A stretch of DNA of 64,000 nucleotides from Pseudomonas citri (GCF_025336485.1 NZ_JAODAB010000001.1:372001-436000), one strand, 5' to 3'; shown: positions 21,850-32,086, counted from the first letter of the stretch. The notes: generated from the letters alone by a model not told the origin. Translations and numbers: made by a program.

Positions 21850-22183
21850 ATCCCTTGAGGGGTTCAATGTGTGGGAGCAAAGCTTGCTCGCGACGAACGA
21901 TGATGGAGTCCTTCTGATAGACCGAGGTGCTGCTATCGCGAGCAAGCTTTGCTCCCACAGCATTGCTTCCAGACTTACTTCCATGCTGCTTCCACACCAT
22001 TGCTCCTATCGATCGCACTCGCCCCAAAGTGGTTGTTCGCTCGTTCACAGCTGCATCAAAGTGTCGCAGCGACTGGGCTTGATGGCATCTGATCCGGTTT
22101 TTATCGATACACCTGAGTCTGTTATGCAAGCAGTTCGATGGTCATAGTGCGCCGGCCAGATACAGGCTGATGAGCGACCGACC
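21850..22183. other. intergenic region with REP pair, upstream of ccoG
   Basis: The 334 bp without a supported gene hold the REP pair at 21870-21960 and then about 220 bp of leader before ccoG. A five-codon ORF starts at 22170 (ATG AGC GAC CGA CCA TGA), and its stop overlaps the ccoG start codon. I see no convincing full Anr box (TTGAT-N4-ATCAA); the closest piece is a TTGAT half-site at 22079. Confidence 0.55.
21870..21960. repeat. REP pair (REPIN) upstream of ccoG
   Basis: Two inverted REP copies lie at 21870-21893 and 21935-21960, both close to the consensus (GTGGGAGCAAAGCTTGCTCG). Confidence 0.87.
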
Positions 22184-23596
22184 ATGAGCGATAGAATCCC
22201 CGTCCAGTTGATCCCGACCTTCGAACCCGCGGCGCCGAAGATAAAAGCCCGAAGCACCGATAACCTGATCCACACGCGCAGTTTCACCGGGCTGTTTCGC
22301 AACTTGCGGATCAGTGGCGCGGGGGCTTTGTTCCTGCTGTTCTTCGGCACGGTGTGGTTGGACTGGGGCGGTCGCCAGGCGGTGCTCTGGGATCTTTCCG
22401 AAAGCAAGTTCCACATTTTTGGCGCGACCTTCTGGCCCCAGGATTTCATCCTGTTGTCGGCGCTGCTGATCATCGCGGCTTTCGGTTTGTTTGCGATCAC
22501 CGTGTTTGCCGGCCGCGTGTGGTGCGGCTACACCTGCCCGCAAAGCTCCTGGACCTGGCTGTTCATGTGGTGCGAGAAGGTCACCGAGGGCGAACGCAAC
22601 CAGCGGATCAAGCTGCAAGCGGCGCCCTGGGGGCTGAACAAACTGCTCCGTCGCGGCGCCAAGCACAGCTTGTGGCTGGCCATCAGCCTGCTGACCGGCC
22701 TGACGTTCGTGGGCTACTTCACGCCGATCCGCCCGCTGGCCGAAGCGCTGCTGACCTGGCAGATGGGCGGCGTCAGCCTGTTCTGGGTGCTGTTCTTCAC
22801 TGGGGCGACCTACCTCAACGCCGGCTGGCTGCGCGAAGCGGTGTGCATGCACATGTGCCCCTATGCGCGCTTCCAGAGCGTGATGTTCGACAAGGACACG
22901 TTGACCATTTCCTATGACGCGGCCCGCGGTGAAATCCGCGGCCCACGCAAGCGCGACGTCAAGCCGGCCAACATCGGCCTGGGGGATTGCATCGACTGCC
23001 AGATGTGCGTGCAGGTCTGCCCCACCGGCATCGACATCCGCGACGGCCTGCAGATGGAGTGCATCGGCTGCGCGGCGTGCATCGATGCTTGCGACTCGAT
23101 CATGGACAAGATGGGCTACGCCCGTGGACTGATCAAATACACTTCCGAACATCAGTTGCAAGGCGGCAAGACCCATTTGCTGCGCCCTCGCCTGATCGGC
23201 TACACCGCCGTGCTGCTGGTGATGATCGGCGCCCTCGTCGTGGCATTGGTGCAACGGCCCATGGTGTCGCTGGACGTGAGCAAGGACCGCGGCCTGTTCC
23301 GTGAAAACAGCGCCGGGCAGATCGAGAACATCTACAGCCTGAAAATCATCAACAAGACCCAGCAACGCCAGGACTACCAACTGTCCCTGGTGGACAGCGA
23401 CGGTTTGGTCCTGCAAGGCCAGACACACCTGAGCCTGGCGGCGGGGGAAATCGTCGATGTGCCGGTGTCGGTGGCGATGCTCAGTGAGCACCCCGCCAAA
23501 GGCTCCCAGGAAATGACCTTCAAGGTGGCCGACAGCGACGAGCCCGGCATCTACAGCCTGGCCAAAAGCCGTTTCGTGGCGCCGATGAATCGCTGA
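22184..23596 (+). CDS. ccoG: CcoG/FixG-type cytochrome c oxidase accessory protein
   Basis: The protein has 470 residues, is membrane-bound and carries iron-sulfur motifs. N-terminal membrane segments carry WCGYTCPQS and a second CxxxC (CMHMCPYARFQ). Two ferredoxin-type clusters follow (CIDCQMCVQVCPTG at about 269, CIGCAACIDACDS at about 293), then another membrane segment and a C-terminal Ig-like domain. CcoG reduces Cu(II) for assembly of cbb3 oxidases. Here it is not next to ccoNOPQ; instead a MocR regulator follows, the same pair I recall from P. aeruginosa PA4131-PA4132 near the orphan ccoN4 subunit, so it is probably a second copy serving isoform oxidases. Confidence 0.88.
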   Translation: MSDRIPVQLIPTFEPAAPKIKARSTDNLIHTRSFTGLFRNLRISGAGALFLLFFGTVWLDWGGRQAVLWDLSESKFHIFGATFWPQDFILLSALLIIAAFGLFAITVFAGRVWCGYTCPQSSWTWLFMWCEKVTEGERNQRIKLQAAPWGLNKLLRRGAKHSLWLAISLLTGLTFVGYFTPIRPLAEALLTWQMGGVSLFWVLFFTGATYLNAGWLREAVCMHMCPYARFQSVMFDKDTLTISYDAARGEIRGPRKRDVKPANIGLGDCIDCQMCVQVCPTGIDIRDGLQMECIGCAACIDACDSIMDKMGYARGLIKYTSEHQLQGGKTHLLRPRLIGYTAVLLVMIGALVVALVQRPMVSLDVSKDRGLFRENSAGQIENIYSLKIINKTQQRQDYQLSLVDSDGLVLQGQTHLSLAAGEIVDVPVSVAMLSEHPAKGSQEMTFKVADSDEPGIYSLAKSRFVAPMNR

Positions 23597-23620
23597 AGTT
23601 TAATTTAAGATGCCGGACAC

Positions 23621-23647
23621 CTGTGGGAGCACAGCTTGCTCCCCCAG
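23621..23647. repeat. degenerate single REP hairpin after ccoG
   Basis: CTGTGGGAGCA pairs with TGCTCCCCCAG around a 5-nt loop, with one mismatch. It may act as a weak terminator between ccoG and the MocR gene. Confidence 0.65.
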
Positions 23648-23696
23648 AATTTCCAACACCCTGCGTTACCCTGAATCGTTCAAGACCGGGCCCGCC

Positions 23697-25106
23697 ATGA
23701 AACGCTACGAAAAATTCGCCGACGACATCGCTGAACTCATCCGCTCCGGCATGCTGGGCCCGGGCCAGCGCGTGCCCTCGGTGCGCTACGCCAGCCAGAC
23801 CTACGGCGTCAGCCCGTCGACGGTATTCCAGGCGTATTACCTGTTGGAACGACGCGGCATGATCCGCGCACGGCCGCGCTCCGGCTACTTCGTCAATGCC
23901 CACACGCCCAGTTCGTTTTCCGAGCCGGCGGTCAGCAGCCAGGTGCACGAATCGACCGAAGTCGACGTCAGCGAGCTGGTATTTTCGGTCATGGATTCGC
24001 TCAAGGATCCCACCACCGTCCCCTTCGGCTCGGCATTCCCCAGCCCGACGCTGTTCCCCCTGCAACGGCTGTCCCGCTCGCTGTCCAGCGCCACACGGGA
24101 CATGGACCCGCGCGTGGTGGTCACGGACATGTCGCCGGGCAACCCACAGTTACGCCGGCAGATCGCCCTGCGCTATATGGTCGGCGGGCTGATGCTGCCC
24201 ATGGAGGAGCTGTTGATCACCAACGGTGCCCTGGAGGCCTTGAACCTGTGCCTGCAAGCCGTGACCGAGCCGGGCGACCTGGTGGCGATCGAGGCACCGG
24301 CCTTCTATGCCAGCCTGCAAGTGCTGGAACGGCTCAAGCTCAAGGCGGTGGAGATTCCCGTCCACCCGCGTGACGGTATCGACCTGGATGTGCTGGAGCA
24401 AACACTGGAGCGCCATCCGATCAAGGCCTGCTGGTGCATGACCAGTTTCCAGAACCCCATGGGCGCGACCCTGCCCGAAGGCAGGAAACAGGCGCTGGTG
24501 GAGCTGCTGCGCCGCCATCAGGTGCCGCTGATCGAAGACGACGTGTACGCCGAGCTCTATTACGGCGTGCAAGCGCCGAAGCCGGCCAAGGCGTTCGACA
24601 CCGAAGGCCTGGTGATGCACTGCGGTTCGTTCGCCAAGAGCCTGGCGCCGGGCTATCGCATTGGCTGGGTCGCCGCCGGACGATATGCGCAGAAGATCGA
24701 ACGACTCAAACTGATGACCTCGCTGTGCGCCTCGATGCCCGCCCAGGCCGCGATTGCCGACTACTTGCAACACGGCGGCTACGACCGTCACCTGCGCAAG
24801 CTGCGCTACGCCCTGGAAGAACAGCAAAACGCCATGCTCGCCGCTATCGCCCGCTATTTCCCGGCCCAGACCCGCGTCAGCCAGCCAACGGGCGGCTACT
24901 TCCTGTGGCTGGAACTGCCCGAACAGATGGACTCGTTGAAACTCTTCCAGATGGCGCTGGCCCAAGGCATCAGCATCGCGCCGGGGCCGATCTTTTCACC
25001 GACCCGGCGCTTTCGCAATTGCATCCGCCTGAACTACGGCAGCCCGTGGACCGACGTATCGGAAAAGGCCATGGAGACGTTGGGGCGGATTATTCGCTCG
25101 TTTTGA
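23697..25106 (+). CDS. MocR-type GntR/aminotransferase regulator (MpaR-like)
   Basis: The protein has 469 residues. The N-terminal GntR winged helix (about 1-75, with RSGMLGPGQRVPSVRYASQTYGVSPSTVFQAYYLLERRG) is joined to a fold-type I aminotransferase-like domain. The PLP lysine lies in GSFAKSLAPGYRIGW (about Lys316), and the substrate-clamping segments NPMGATLPEGR and GGYFLWLELPE are present, so cofactor binding is likely. The position after ccoG matches, from memory, P. aeruginosa MpaR (PA4132), which influences quinolone signalling and anthranilate metabolism. The ATG at 23697 starts the HTH; the longer frame from 23610 passes through the REP. Confidence 0.86.
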   Translation: MKRYEKFADDIAELIRSGMLGPGQRVPSVRYASQTYGVSPSTVFQAYYLLERRGMIRARPRSGYFVNAHTPSSFSEPAVSSQVHESTEVDVSELVFSVMDSLKDPTTVPFGSAFPSPTLFPLQRLSRSLSSATRDMDPRVVVTDMSPGNPQLRRQIALRYMVGGLMLPMEELLITNGALEALNLCLQAVTEPGDLVAIEAPAFYASLQVLERLKLKAVEIPVHPRDGIDLDVLEQTLERHPIKACWCMTSFQNPMGATLPEGRKQALVELLRRHQVPLIEDDVYAELYYGVQAPKPAKAFDTEGLVMHCGSFAKSLAPGYRIGWVAAGRYAQKIERLKLMTSLCASMPAQAAIADYLQHGGYDRHLRKLRYALEEQQNAMLAAIARYFPAQTRVSQPTGGYFLWLELPEQMDSLKLFQMALAQGISIAPGPIFSPTRRFRNCIRLNYGSPWTDVSEKAMETLGRIIRSF

Positions 25107-25134
25107 ACAGAGGTTGTCTGTCCTGACTCGCGAT

Positions 25135-25881
25135 TCAGCGCCCGCCACCCAAGTCCACAAACGTCCCCGTGGCATACGAAGCCTTGTCCGACAGCAGCCA
25201 GATGATCGCTTCGGCCACCTCGTCCGGACGGCCGCCCCGGGCCATGGGGATGGCCGACTCCAGTTTGCTGACCCGGTCCGGATCGCCGCTGAGGGCGTGG
25301 AAATCAGTGTAGATATAGCCCGGGCGCACCGCGTTGACGCGGATGCCTTCGCCAGCCACCTCCTTGGACAGGCCAACGGTGAAGGTGTCCAAGGCCCCCT
25401 TCGAAGCGGCGTAGTCGACATACTCGTTTGGCGAGCCCAGGCGAGCGGCCACCGACGACACGTTGACGATGCTGCCGCCCTGCCCACCGTGCCGGGGTGA
25501 CATGCGCAACACCGCGTGCTTGGAACAGAGCATCGGCCCCAGCACGTTGGTCTTCATGATCTTGAGAATGCGGAACTCGGACATCTCGTCGAGCCGGGCC
25601 TTCTGGGCGACCGTCCCGGCGTTGTTCACCAACGCCGTGACACGGCCCAGTTCGGCATCGACCCGATTGAACAGACCCAGCACTTCGTCCTCGACGCTCA
25701 CGTCGGCCCGCACGGCGATCGCTTGCGCGCCTTTGGCCCGGACCCTCTGGAGGACGTCCTGGGCGGCGTTTTCATCGGCTTGATAATTGATGCAGATCCG
25801 GTAGCCCAGCTCGGCAGCCAACAGTGCGGTGGCCGCCCCGATGCCGCGACCGCCCCCCGTGATCACGATGACTTTATCCAC
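25135..25881 (-). CDS. short-chain dehydrogenase/reductase (FabG-like)
   Basis: The protein has 248 residues and is a classical SDR. It has the NAD(P)-binding TGGGRGIG motif (8-15), NNAG (86-89), the catalytic Ser near 142 (NVSSVAAR), and Tyr157 with Lys161 in YAASK. It is an NAD(P)(H)-dependent oxidoreductase similar to FabG or glucose dehydrogenases; the substrate cannot be told. Translation begins at GTG with a strong GGGGGGAG upstream. It is convergent with the MocR gene and shows no clear pathway partner. Confidence 0.88.
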   Translation of the reverse strand: MDKVIVITGGGRGIGAATALLAAELGYRICINYQADENAAQDVLQRVRAKGAQAIAVRADVSVEDEVLGLFNRVDAELGRVTALVNNAGTVAQKARLDEMSEFRILKIMKTNVLGPMLCSKHAVLRMSPRHGGQGGSIVNVSSVAARLGSPNEYVDYAASKGALDTFTVGLSKEVAGEGIRVNAVRPGYIYTDFHALSGDPDRVSKLESAIPMARGGRPDEVAEAIIWLLSDKASYATGTFVDLGGGR

Positions 25882-25958
25882 GTTTGCTCCCCCCTTTTAC
25901 CCACAGACGTTGGGCCCAAGGATAGCGTTCACGGGTGTTTTCGCACAAAGCGCTGCGC

Positions 25959-26837
25959 TTAACGGGCCAAAGCCCGCAGGTCCAGGCGCCCTTTCAGCAG
26001 CGGCGGACACCAGTAGTAGCCGCCAGTGATGGGCCGGCTCATGCGATACAAACCGTCGGTGATGCCGTCCTCCAGGCCACTCATGCGCCGCAGCTGCGCC
26101 TCGAAGGCGTCGAGGGAAAAACCGAACGCCAGGAACATCAGCCCGGCGCGGTCGCCTTCGATCCAGGGCATGGAGCGGCGCACCACGAACGCCTCCGGTG
26201 CGAAGCTTTCCTGGGCAGTGCGCTTGACGTGGGCCGACTCCGGCGCATCGTCGATTTCCTCGTTGTCGCTCAGGCGACGCCCCATGATGTTGTCACGCTC
26301 GTGAGGCTGCATTGCGGCAAAACCGTCCAGGTCGTGCTGCCATTGCTGGATCGCCGCGAAGCTGCCGCCCCGCAAGCCATCGGCACCCTGGGCCAGGGCT
26401 GCCGCGACAGCGGCGTCGTCGTGGGGGTTCTCCGTGCCGTCTTCGTAGCCGGTCAAGTCACGGCCGGTCATGTGCCGGAAGGTTTCGTTCATCTGCACCA
26501 GGCGCAACGCCGGGGCCAGCGCGGCTTCGATGGCGCGGCTGCGGTGCAGCAGTTCCCCGCGATCCTCACCGTGCAACCAGCACCACAGCGCGTGCTGGGT
26601 CGAAGGATTGTCCACGCCAACCCCTGCCAACGCCGGAAATGCCCGCAGCCCTTGGACCTGTGCGCCGAGCGCCTGGACCAGGGACTCGCCAAACCCGATC
26701 ACCGCACGAGCGTCCAGTAGCAACGACAGCCTGTCGAGGGCAGCCGGCAGCGCGTCTACCGATGCCAGGTCAAAGAACAAGTGGCGGGCCTGAGGCGGAA
26801 CAGGGGTGGTGAGAATGCCGGGCTGGTAGTAGCTCAT
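25959..26837 (-). CDS. Dyp-type peroxidase (YfeX-like)
   Basis: The protein has 292 residues and is a dye-decolourising haem peroxidase. It has the defining GxxDG motif (GYEDGTENP from residue 130, catalytic Asp133), the proximal haem His203 in SAHVKRT and the distal Arg region VVRRSMPW (~220). Length and sequence match the cytoplasmic YfeX branch, with no Tat signal. It oxidises aromatic substrates or porphyrinogens with hydrogen peroxide; the physiological substrate is not settled. It is upstream of the SDR on the same strand, 77 bp away, and divergent from the beta-lactamase. Confidence 0.9.
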   Translation of the reverse strand: MSYYQPGILTTPVPPQARHLFFDLASVDALPAALDRLSLLLDARAVIGFGESLVQALGAQVQGLRAFPALAGVGVDNPSTQHALWCWLHGEDRGELLHRSRAIEAALAPALRLVQMNETFRHMTGRDLTGYEDGTENPHDDAAVAAALAQGADGLRGGSFAAIQQWQHDLDGFAAMQPHERDNIMGRRLSDNEEIDDAPESAHVKRTAQESFAPEAFVVRRSMPWIEGDRAGLMFLAFGFSLDAFEAQLRRMSGLEDGITDGLYRMSRPITGGYYWCPPLLKGRLDLRALAR

Positions 26838-27029
26838 GTGGACTCCTTTGCAAAGAGCGCCAGTTTACCCGGCGGTCGTGGGTTTGTGTGGTTTGCCACA
26901 TCAACGTCACACCCGGTGACCGCCAGGGCTTTTCGTAGGAGAGCGCCTGCGTCCGGGTCGGACATGTCTGAAGCTGACCTGGACAGCCGGAGGCGCGATT
27001 GCCGACCACGCTGAAAGGCCCTAGATTGA

Positions 27030-28205
<1,176 letters not shown>

Positions 28206-28228
28206 CCGCCCCCTGTGGCCATTGGCTT

Positions 28229-28777
28229 TCAATCATCCAATGGCTGCGGCGCAGCCGGCGGTTTGGCGGCCTTGCCAGGCTTGCCGCCCTTTGCATCCTT
28301 GGCTGGAGCAGGTTCTGGCGCAGGAGGTGGAGTGGGCGCTACCGCTTCTTTTTCGGCCGCTGGCAGTTTGTCGACAGCCTCGAAGAGGTCCTTGAGTTCG
28401 ATGGCACCGGCGTGTTCAAGCTTCTTTTCCCCGTCCTTGCCCACCAGGATGAATTTGGTCTGGGCACTGGCACCCAGCTTGAGCGAACGGATCAGCGCCA
28501 TGGTGCTTTGCGGATCCAGCTCCTTGCCGTCACGCTGGCCCATGGTATTGAGCACGGTGTAAAGCACCATATTGCGTTCGGAAAAACCTTGCTTGCCTGC
28601 CGGCTCGTCGAGGGCCTTCTTCAAGCTGACCCAGGCCGGGTCGACGGTGCTGGGGGCAATGACGATCAAGGGGCGGGTTTTGCCCACCTCCGCCACCAGG
28701 GGGGAGTCACCGTCGGCGGCGAACAGGGGGCCGGCCATGGCCAGCAAGGTAGCGAGGGTCAAGGACCGAATGAGCAT
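28229..28777 (-). CDS. secreted DUF4174-type protein
   Basis: The protein has 182 residues with a signal peptide (about 1-20, MAGPLFAA). The middle part (TRPLIVIAPSTVDPAWVSLKKALDEP ... NMVLYTVLNTMGQRDGKELDP ... KFILVGKDGEKKLEHAG) has the thioredoxin-like layout of DUF4174. The tail after about residue 135 is a low-complexity Pro/Ala/Lys extension that looks disordered. It has a strong ribosome site AAAGGAGAG. It is probably periplasmic; function unknown. The neighbours give no hint. Confidence 0.75.
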   Translation of the reverse strand: MLIRSLTLATLLAMAGPLFAADGDSPLVAEVGKTRPLIVIAPSTVDPAWVSLKKALDEPAGKQGFSERNMVLYTVLNTMGQRDGKELDPQSTMALIRSLKLGASAQTKFILVGKDGEKKLEHAGAIELKDLFEAVDKLPAAEKEAVAPTPPPAPEPAPAKDAKGGKPGKAAKPPAAPQPLDD

Positions 28778-28947
28778 GCGCCTCTCCTTTTGATATTCAC
28801 GCTGTACTGATTGCACACGGCAGCGATTGTTCCGCGAGAGTCGCTCGATACACCTGCCTGCCCTGAAGCTTAGGCCAGCGGGTTCATTGCGCAACCGGGG
28901 AAGAGGAGGTCGTCAGGAGCATTGGGGATGTATTGGGCTCTGTACGC

Positions 28948-29733
28948 CTAGAACGCCAGCTTGAACCCTATCATCGCCAGCATCACCGCCAGGCACGGAC
29001 GCAAGAGCTCATCGGAGATCCGCCCCGACAAATGACTGCCCAGGTAGATCCCCGGCAACGAGCCCACCAGCAGGAAGCCGAGGATATGCCAGTCCATGTT
29101 ACCCATGCTGGCGTGACCCAACCCAGCCACCAACGTCAGCGGCACGGCGTGGGCGATTTCGGTGCCCACCAGACGCTTGGTGACCAGGAACGGATAGAGA
29201 ATGAACAAGGCCACGGTGCCCAGGGCGCCGGCGCCAATGGACGTCAACGCGACCATGGTGCCCAATACCAGGCCCGTCACGACGGTCAAGGCGTTGAGCC
29301 GCGAGCCGGTCGGGTTGTAGTGGCCACCCGCGCGGTCATGGGCAAATTGCAGCAAGCGCTTCTTGAACAGGATCGCCAGGGCGGTGACGAACAGCACGAC
29401 CCCCAAGGCCTGCTTGATCACCGCGTTCATGGCGTCGGGAGAACTGTGCAGGCTATTGAGAAACCACAGCGTCGCGCCCACCGCTGGCACGCTGCCCAAT
29501 GTCAGCCAACCGGTGATGGCCCAGTCGATGTTGCGATTCCTGGCATGGACCAGCACGCCACCCGACTTGGTGATGGCCGCGTACAACAAATCCGTGCCCA
29601 CGGCCGTCGCAGGGTTGATACCAAACCACAACAGGATCGGGGTCATCAGCGAACCACCGCCCACGCCGGTCATCCCGACGATAAAACCGACCACCAGACC
29701 CGCTACGATTAAACCGACACTACCGAAATCCAT
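28948..29733 (-). CDS. TSUP/TauE-SafE family permease
   Basis: The protein has 261 residues with about eight membrane segments in two related halves, each with the TSUP glycine-rich signature (GFIVGMTGVGGGSLMTPILL near the N-terminus, GTMVALTSIGAGALGTVALFILYP in the middle). The family exports or imports sulfite, sulfoacetate and other organosulfur anions; the substrate here is not determined. The ATG at 29733 is preferred over the TTG one codon upstream. Confidence 0.88.
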   Translation of the reverse strand: MDFGSVGLIVAGLVVGFIVGMTGVGGGSLMTPILLWFGINPATAVGTDLLYAAITKSGGVLVHARNRNIDWAITGWLTLGSVPAVGATLWFLNSLHSSPDAMNAVIKQALGVVLFVTALAILFKKRLLQFAHDRAGGHYNPTGSRLNALTVVTGLVLGTMVALTSIGAGALGTVALFILYPFLVTKRLVGTEIAHAVPLTLVAGLGHASMGNMDWHILGFLLVGSLPGIYLGSHLSGRISDELLRPCLAVMLAMIGFKLAF

Positions 29734-29839
29734 CAAATCCGTCTCAGCGCGCTGCTAGAAAAAATCTGGCAGCGAGCATAGCGACTTTTCTTATAACTCC
29801 CCTATATCGATGTGATCTATCTTTATTCCTTTTTCCGCC

Positions 29840-30589
29840 TCATTGCACCGGCAGGAAATTCAGGAACAGCAAGCTCTGGGCATAATTCAAACCGATCCGC
29901 CGGTAGCGTTCGTCCAGCATCTGCGTCAACAGGTCCAACCGCGCGACGATTTTCCCGAACTCCACGGCGAAGCTCAGATTGCTGCCCTCTTCCGAGATTT
30001 CATTGGAAAACAGCAAAGGCTTGCCGTCCTTGTCCTGTCGCTGGCTCAACAACCAAGTAGCTTTCTCGATGTTGCGCGCCGCGTTGCTGACAAAACGCGG
30101 ATCGATGGCATCGGTCATGTAGAACTCGAGGCGGTTGCCATGGGCAGTGACCAGCATGCTGCCAATGGCATAGATGAACGCCCCGACCCGGTCCCCCAAA
30201 AATTGCGGACTCATGGCATAGCTCAGGGCAGCGAGATCCTTCTTGCCGCCCAAGGCCGGTAAAGGTTGCTGCTGTTCAATGGCCATGCGCACCTGCTTCT
30301 CGGCGGTACGGGCGTCGAGGAAACCGGACTTGCGCAACTCCTCGGGGTTGCGCAGGTAGAGCTTGTTCATCAGTAGATAAAGGCTTTGCAGGTTGTCGCG
30401 CATCGACAGCGTGGCCATGCGGTCGACGCTGGTCTGCAAGAACTCCTGGGGCTTGGCGTTGCGGAACTGGGTGACCATGTCCTGTCCCTGTTGGTGACTG
30501 CAACCGCTGCCCAGCAGCATCAAAACGCCCGTCAGCACCGCCAGAGAACGACGTCGCCAGATCAATACAGGTTTAAAAACATCAGCCAT
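29840..30589 (-). CDS. hypothetical lipoprotein
   Basis: The protein has 249 residues. A lipoprotein signal is clear: a basic start, the hydrophobic stretch LAVLTGVLMLLGSG and the lipobox Cys30 (LGSGC). The mature part is mainly helical (FLQTSVDRMATLSMRDNLQSLYLLMNKLY; SNAARNIEKATWLLSQRQDKDG) and has no domain I recognise. It is likely anchored in the outer membrane facing the periplasm. It is the upstream gene of the TSUP permease on the same strand, but a gap of about 100 AT-rich bases separates them. Confidence 0.72.
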   Translation of the reverse strand: MADVFKPVLIWRRRSLAVLTGVLMLLGSGCSHQQGQDMVTQFRNAKPQEFLQTSVDRMATLSMRDNLQSLYLLMNKLYLRNPEELRKSGFLDARTAEKQVRMAIEQQQPLPALGGKKDLAALSYAMSPQFLGDRVGAFIYAIGSMLVTAHGNRLEFYMTDAIDPRFVSNAARNIEKATWLLSQRQDKDGKPLLFSNEISEEGSNLSFAVEFGKIVARLDLLTQMLDERYRRIGLNYAQSLLFLNFLPVQ

Positions 30590-30887
30590 CGAATCTCGGT
30601 CTGGGCATGGGGAAGCGGTGGGGAGTCACCGCTTCCTGGCCATGGATAGAGCGGTAGAAACCGTAAAAGTGCGGCGCCTGACGAGAAACCTGACGTCTGG
30701 GCCAGGCTCGCCTCATCTAATTAGTATTACTTTTTAATTGATAATTCTGGATTAATGGCTATAAATCCTTTTAAAACCCTCAAATAGAAAGACTACTGAA
30801 CAGAAAAACCTTTACTACTGTCCGACCAAGTAACGGACCCGACCCGCATTCAAAACAACAACAAAACCCAGGAAGGAAGGTCATACC
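30590..30887. other. AT-rich promoter region upstream of galM
   Basis: The 298 bp between the divergent lipoprotein and galM genes contain no gene. From about 30715 to 30790 the DNA is notably AT-rich (TAATTAGTATTACTTTTTAA and TTGATAATTCTGGATTAATG), unlike the rest of the window. This may be a strong promoter or an H-NS-like (MvaT) binding stretch. Confidence 0.5.
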
Positions 30888-32039
30888 ATGCTTGAATCCA
30901 GACACCTGATCACAGCTCTCGGAGCGTCTCTGATGATCGCCACTTCGGCTTCCCAGGCGGCCGGCCTGACCAATGAACGCGCAGCGTTCGGCAAGACCAA
31001 CGACGGCACGGCGGTGGAAAAATTTGTCCTGCGCAACAGCCACGGCATGGAGGCCACCGTCATCACCTACGGCGCGACCCTCCAGTCCTTGAGCGTGCCG
31101 GACAAAAACGGCAAGGCCGCCGACATCGTGCTCGGCTTCGATGATGTGCAGGGTTACCAGAAAAACGGCAGCGTGTACTTCGGCGCAACCATCGGCCGGT
31201 TCGGCAATCGCCTGGCCGACGGCGCATTCGAGCTGGACGGCAAACGCTACCAGGTGCCGCAGAACGACCACGGCAACTCGCTGCACGGCGGACCGCAAGG
31301 TTTTGACAAACGGGTCTGGAAGGCCGTGCCCCATGACGGCAAGGACTCGGTAGGCGTGACCCTCACCTACCTGTCGCCCGATGGCGAGATGGGCTTCCCC
31401 GGCACACTGAAAACCGACGTCACCTACAGCCTCAATGAACAGAACGAGTTGCGCATCGAGTACAAGGCCAGCACCGACAAACCCACGGTCTTGAACCTGA
31501 CCAACCACAGTTACTTCAACCTGGCCGGTGCGGGCAACGGCGATATCCTGAAACAGGTCGCGACCTTCCACGCCGCCCACTACACCCCGGTGACCGCCAA
31601 GCTGATCCCCACCGGTGAACTGGCCCCCGTGGCCGGCACGCCGATGGACTTCACCCAACCCACCGCGATCGGCACTCACATCAAGGCGGATCATCCGCAG
31701 CTCAAGTTCGCCGAACCGAAACAGGGCGGCTTCGACTTCAACTGGGCGCTCGACGCCAAGGGCGACGTGAGCAAGCTGGCCGCCGAAGTGTACGACCCGC
31801 AGTCCGGACGGCGCTTGCAGCTCTACACCAGCGAGCCGGGCGTACAGTTCTACACCAGCAATTTCCTCGACGGCACGGTCAAGGGCAAGCACGGCAAGGT
31901 CTATCCGCATTGGGGCGCGTTCACCCTGGAAACCCAGCATTACCCCGACTCGCCCAACCAGCCAGCCTTCCCCTCGACACGGCTTGATCCAGGCCAGGCC
32001 TACACCCAGACCATGGTGTTGAAGTTCTCGGCAAAATAA
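30888..32039 (+). CDS. galM: periplasmic aldose 1-epimerase
   Basis: The protein has 383 residues. A signal peptide (about 1-24, MIATSASQAAG) precedes a galactose mutarotase fold: VITYGATLQSLSVPDKNGK, IGRFGNRLADG, HGNSLHGGPQGFDKR, and NHSYFNLAG with the catalytic His. It interconverts alpha and beta anomers of aldoses. The signal peptide places it in the periplasm, where it could prepare sugars for uptake. No sugar operon surrounds it. AAGGAAGG precedes the ATG. Confidence 0.9.
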   Translation: MLESRHLITALGASLMIATSASQAAGLTNERAAFGKTNDGTAVEKFVLRNSHGMEATVITYGATLQSLSVPDKNGKAADIVLGFDDVQGYQKNGSVYFGATIGRFGNRLADGAFELDGKRYQVPQNDHGNSLHGGPQGFDKRVWKAVPHDGKDSVGVTLTYLSPDGEMGFPGTLKTDVTYSLNEQNELRIEYKASTDKPTVLNLTNHSYFNLAGAGNGDILKQVATFHAAHYTPVTAKLIPTGELAPVAGTPMDFTQPTAIGTHIKADHPQLKFAEPKQGGFDFNWALDAKGDVSKLAAEVYDPQSGRRLQLYTSEPGVQFYTSNFLDGTVKGKHGKVYPHWGAFTLETQHYPDSPNQPAFPSTRLDPGQAYTQTMVLKFSAK

Positions 32040-32053
32040 CCACGCCCCTGCGC

Positions 32054-32086
32054 AGAATCGTTGCGATGCAACTTCGCAACGATTCT
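32054..32086. terminator. 13-bp perfect hairpin after galM
   Basis: Arms AGAATCGTTGCGA (32054-32066) and TCGCAACGATTCT (32074-32086) are perfectly complementary around a 7-nt loop, starting 14 bp after the galM stop. There is no U-tract, so it is either an intrinsic terminator of poor quality or an operator for the aldo/keto reductase gene 62 bp downstream. Confidence 0.55.

Noticed and set aside
22079..22093. Anr box upstream of ccoG (TTGAT half-site)
   Set aside because: Only one half matches; the other half reads TCTGA instead of ATCAA.
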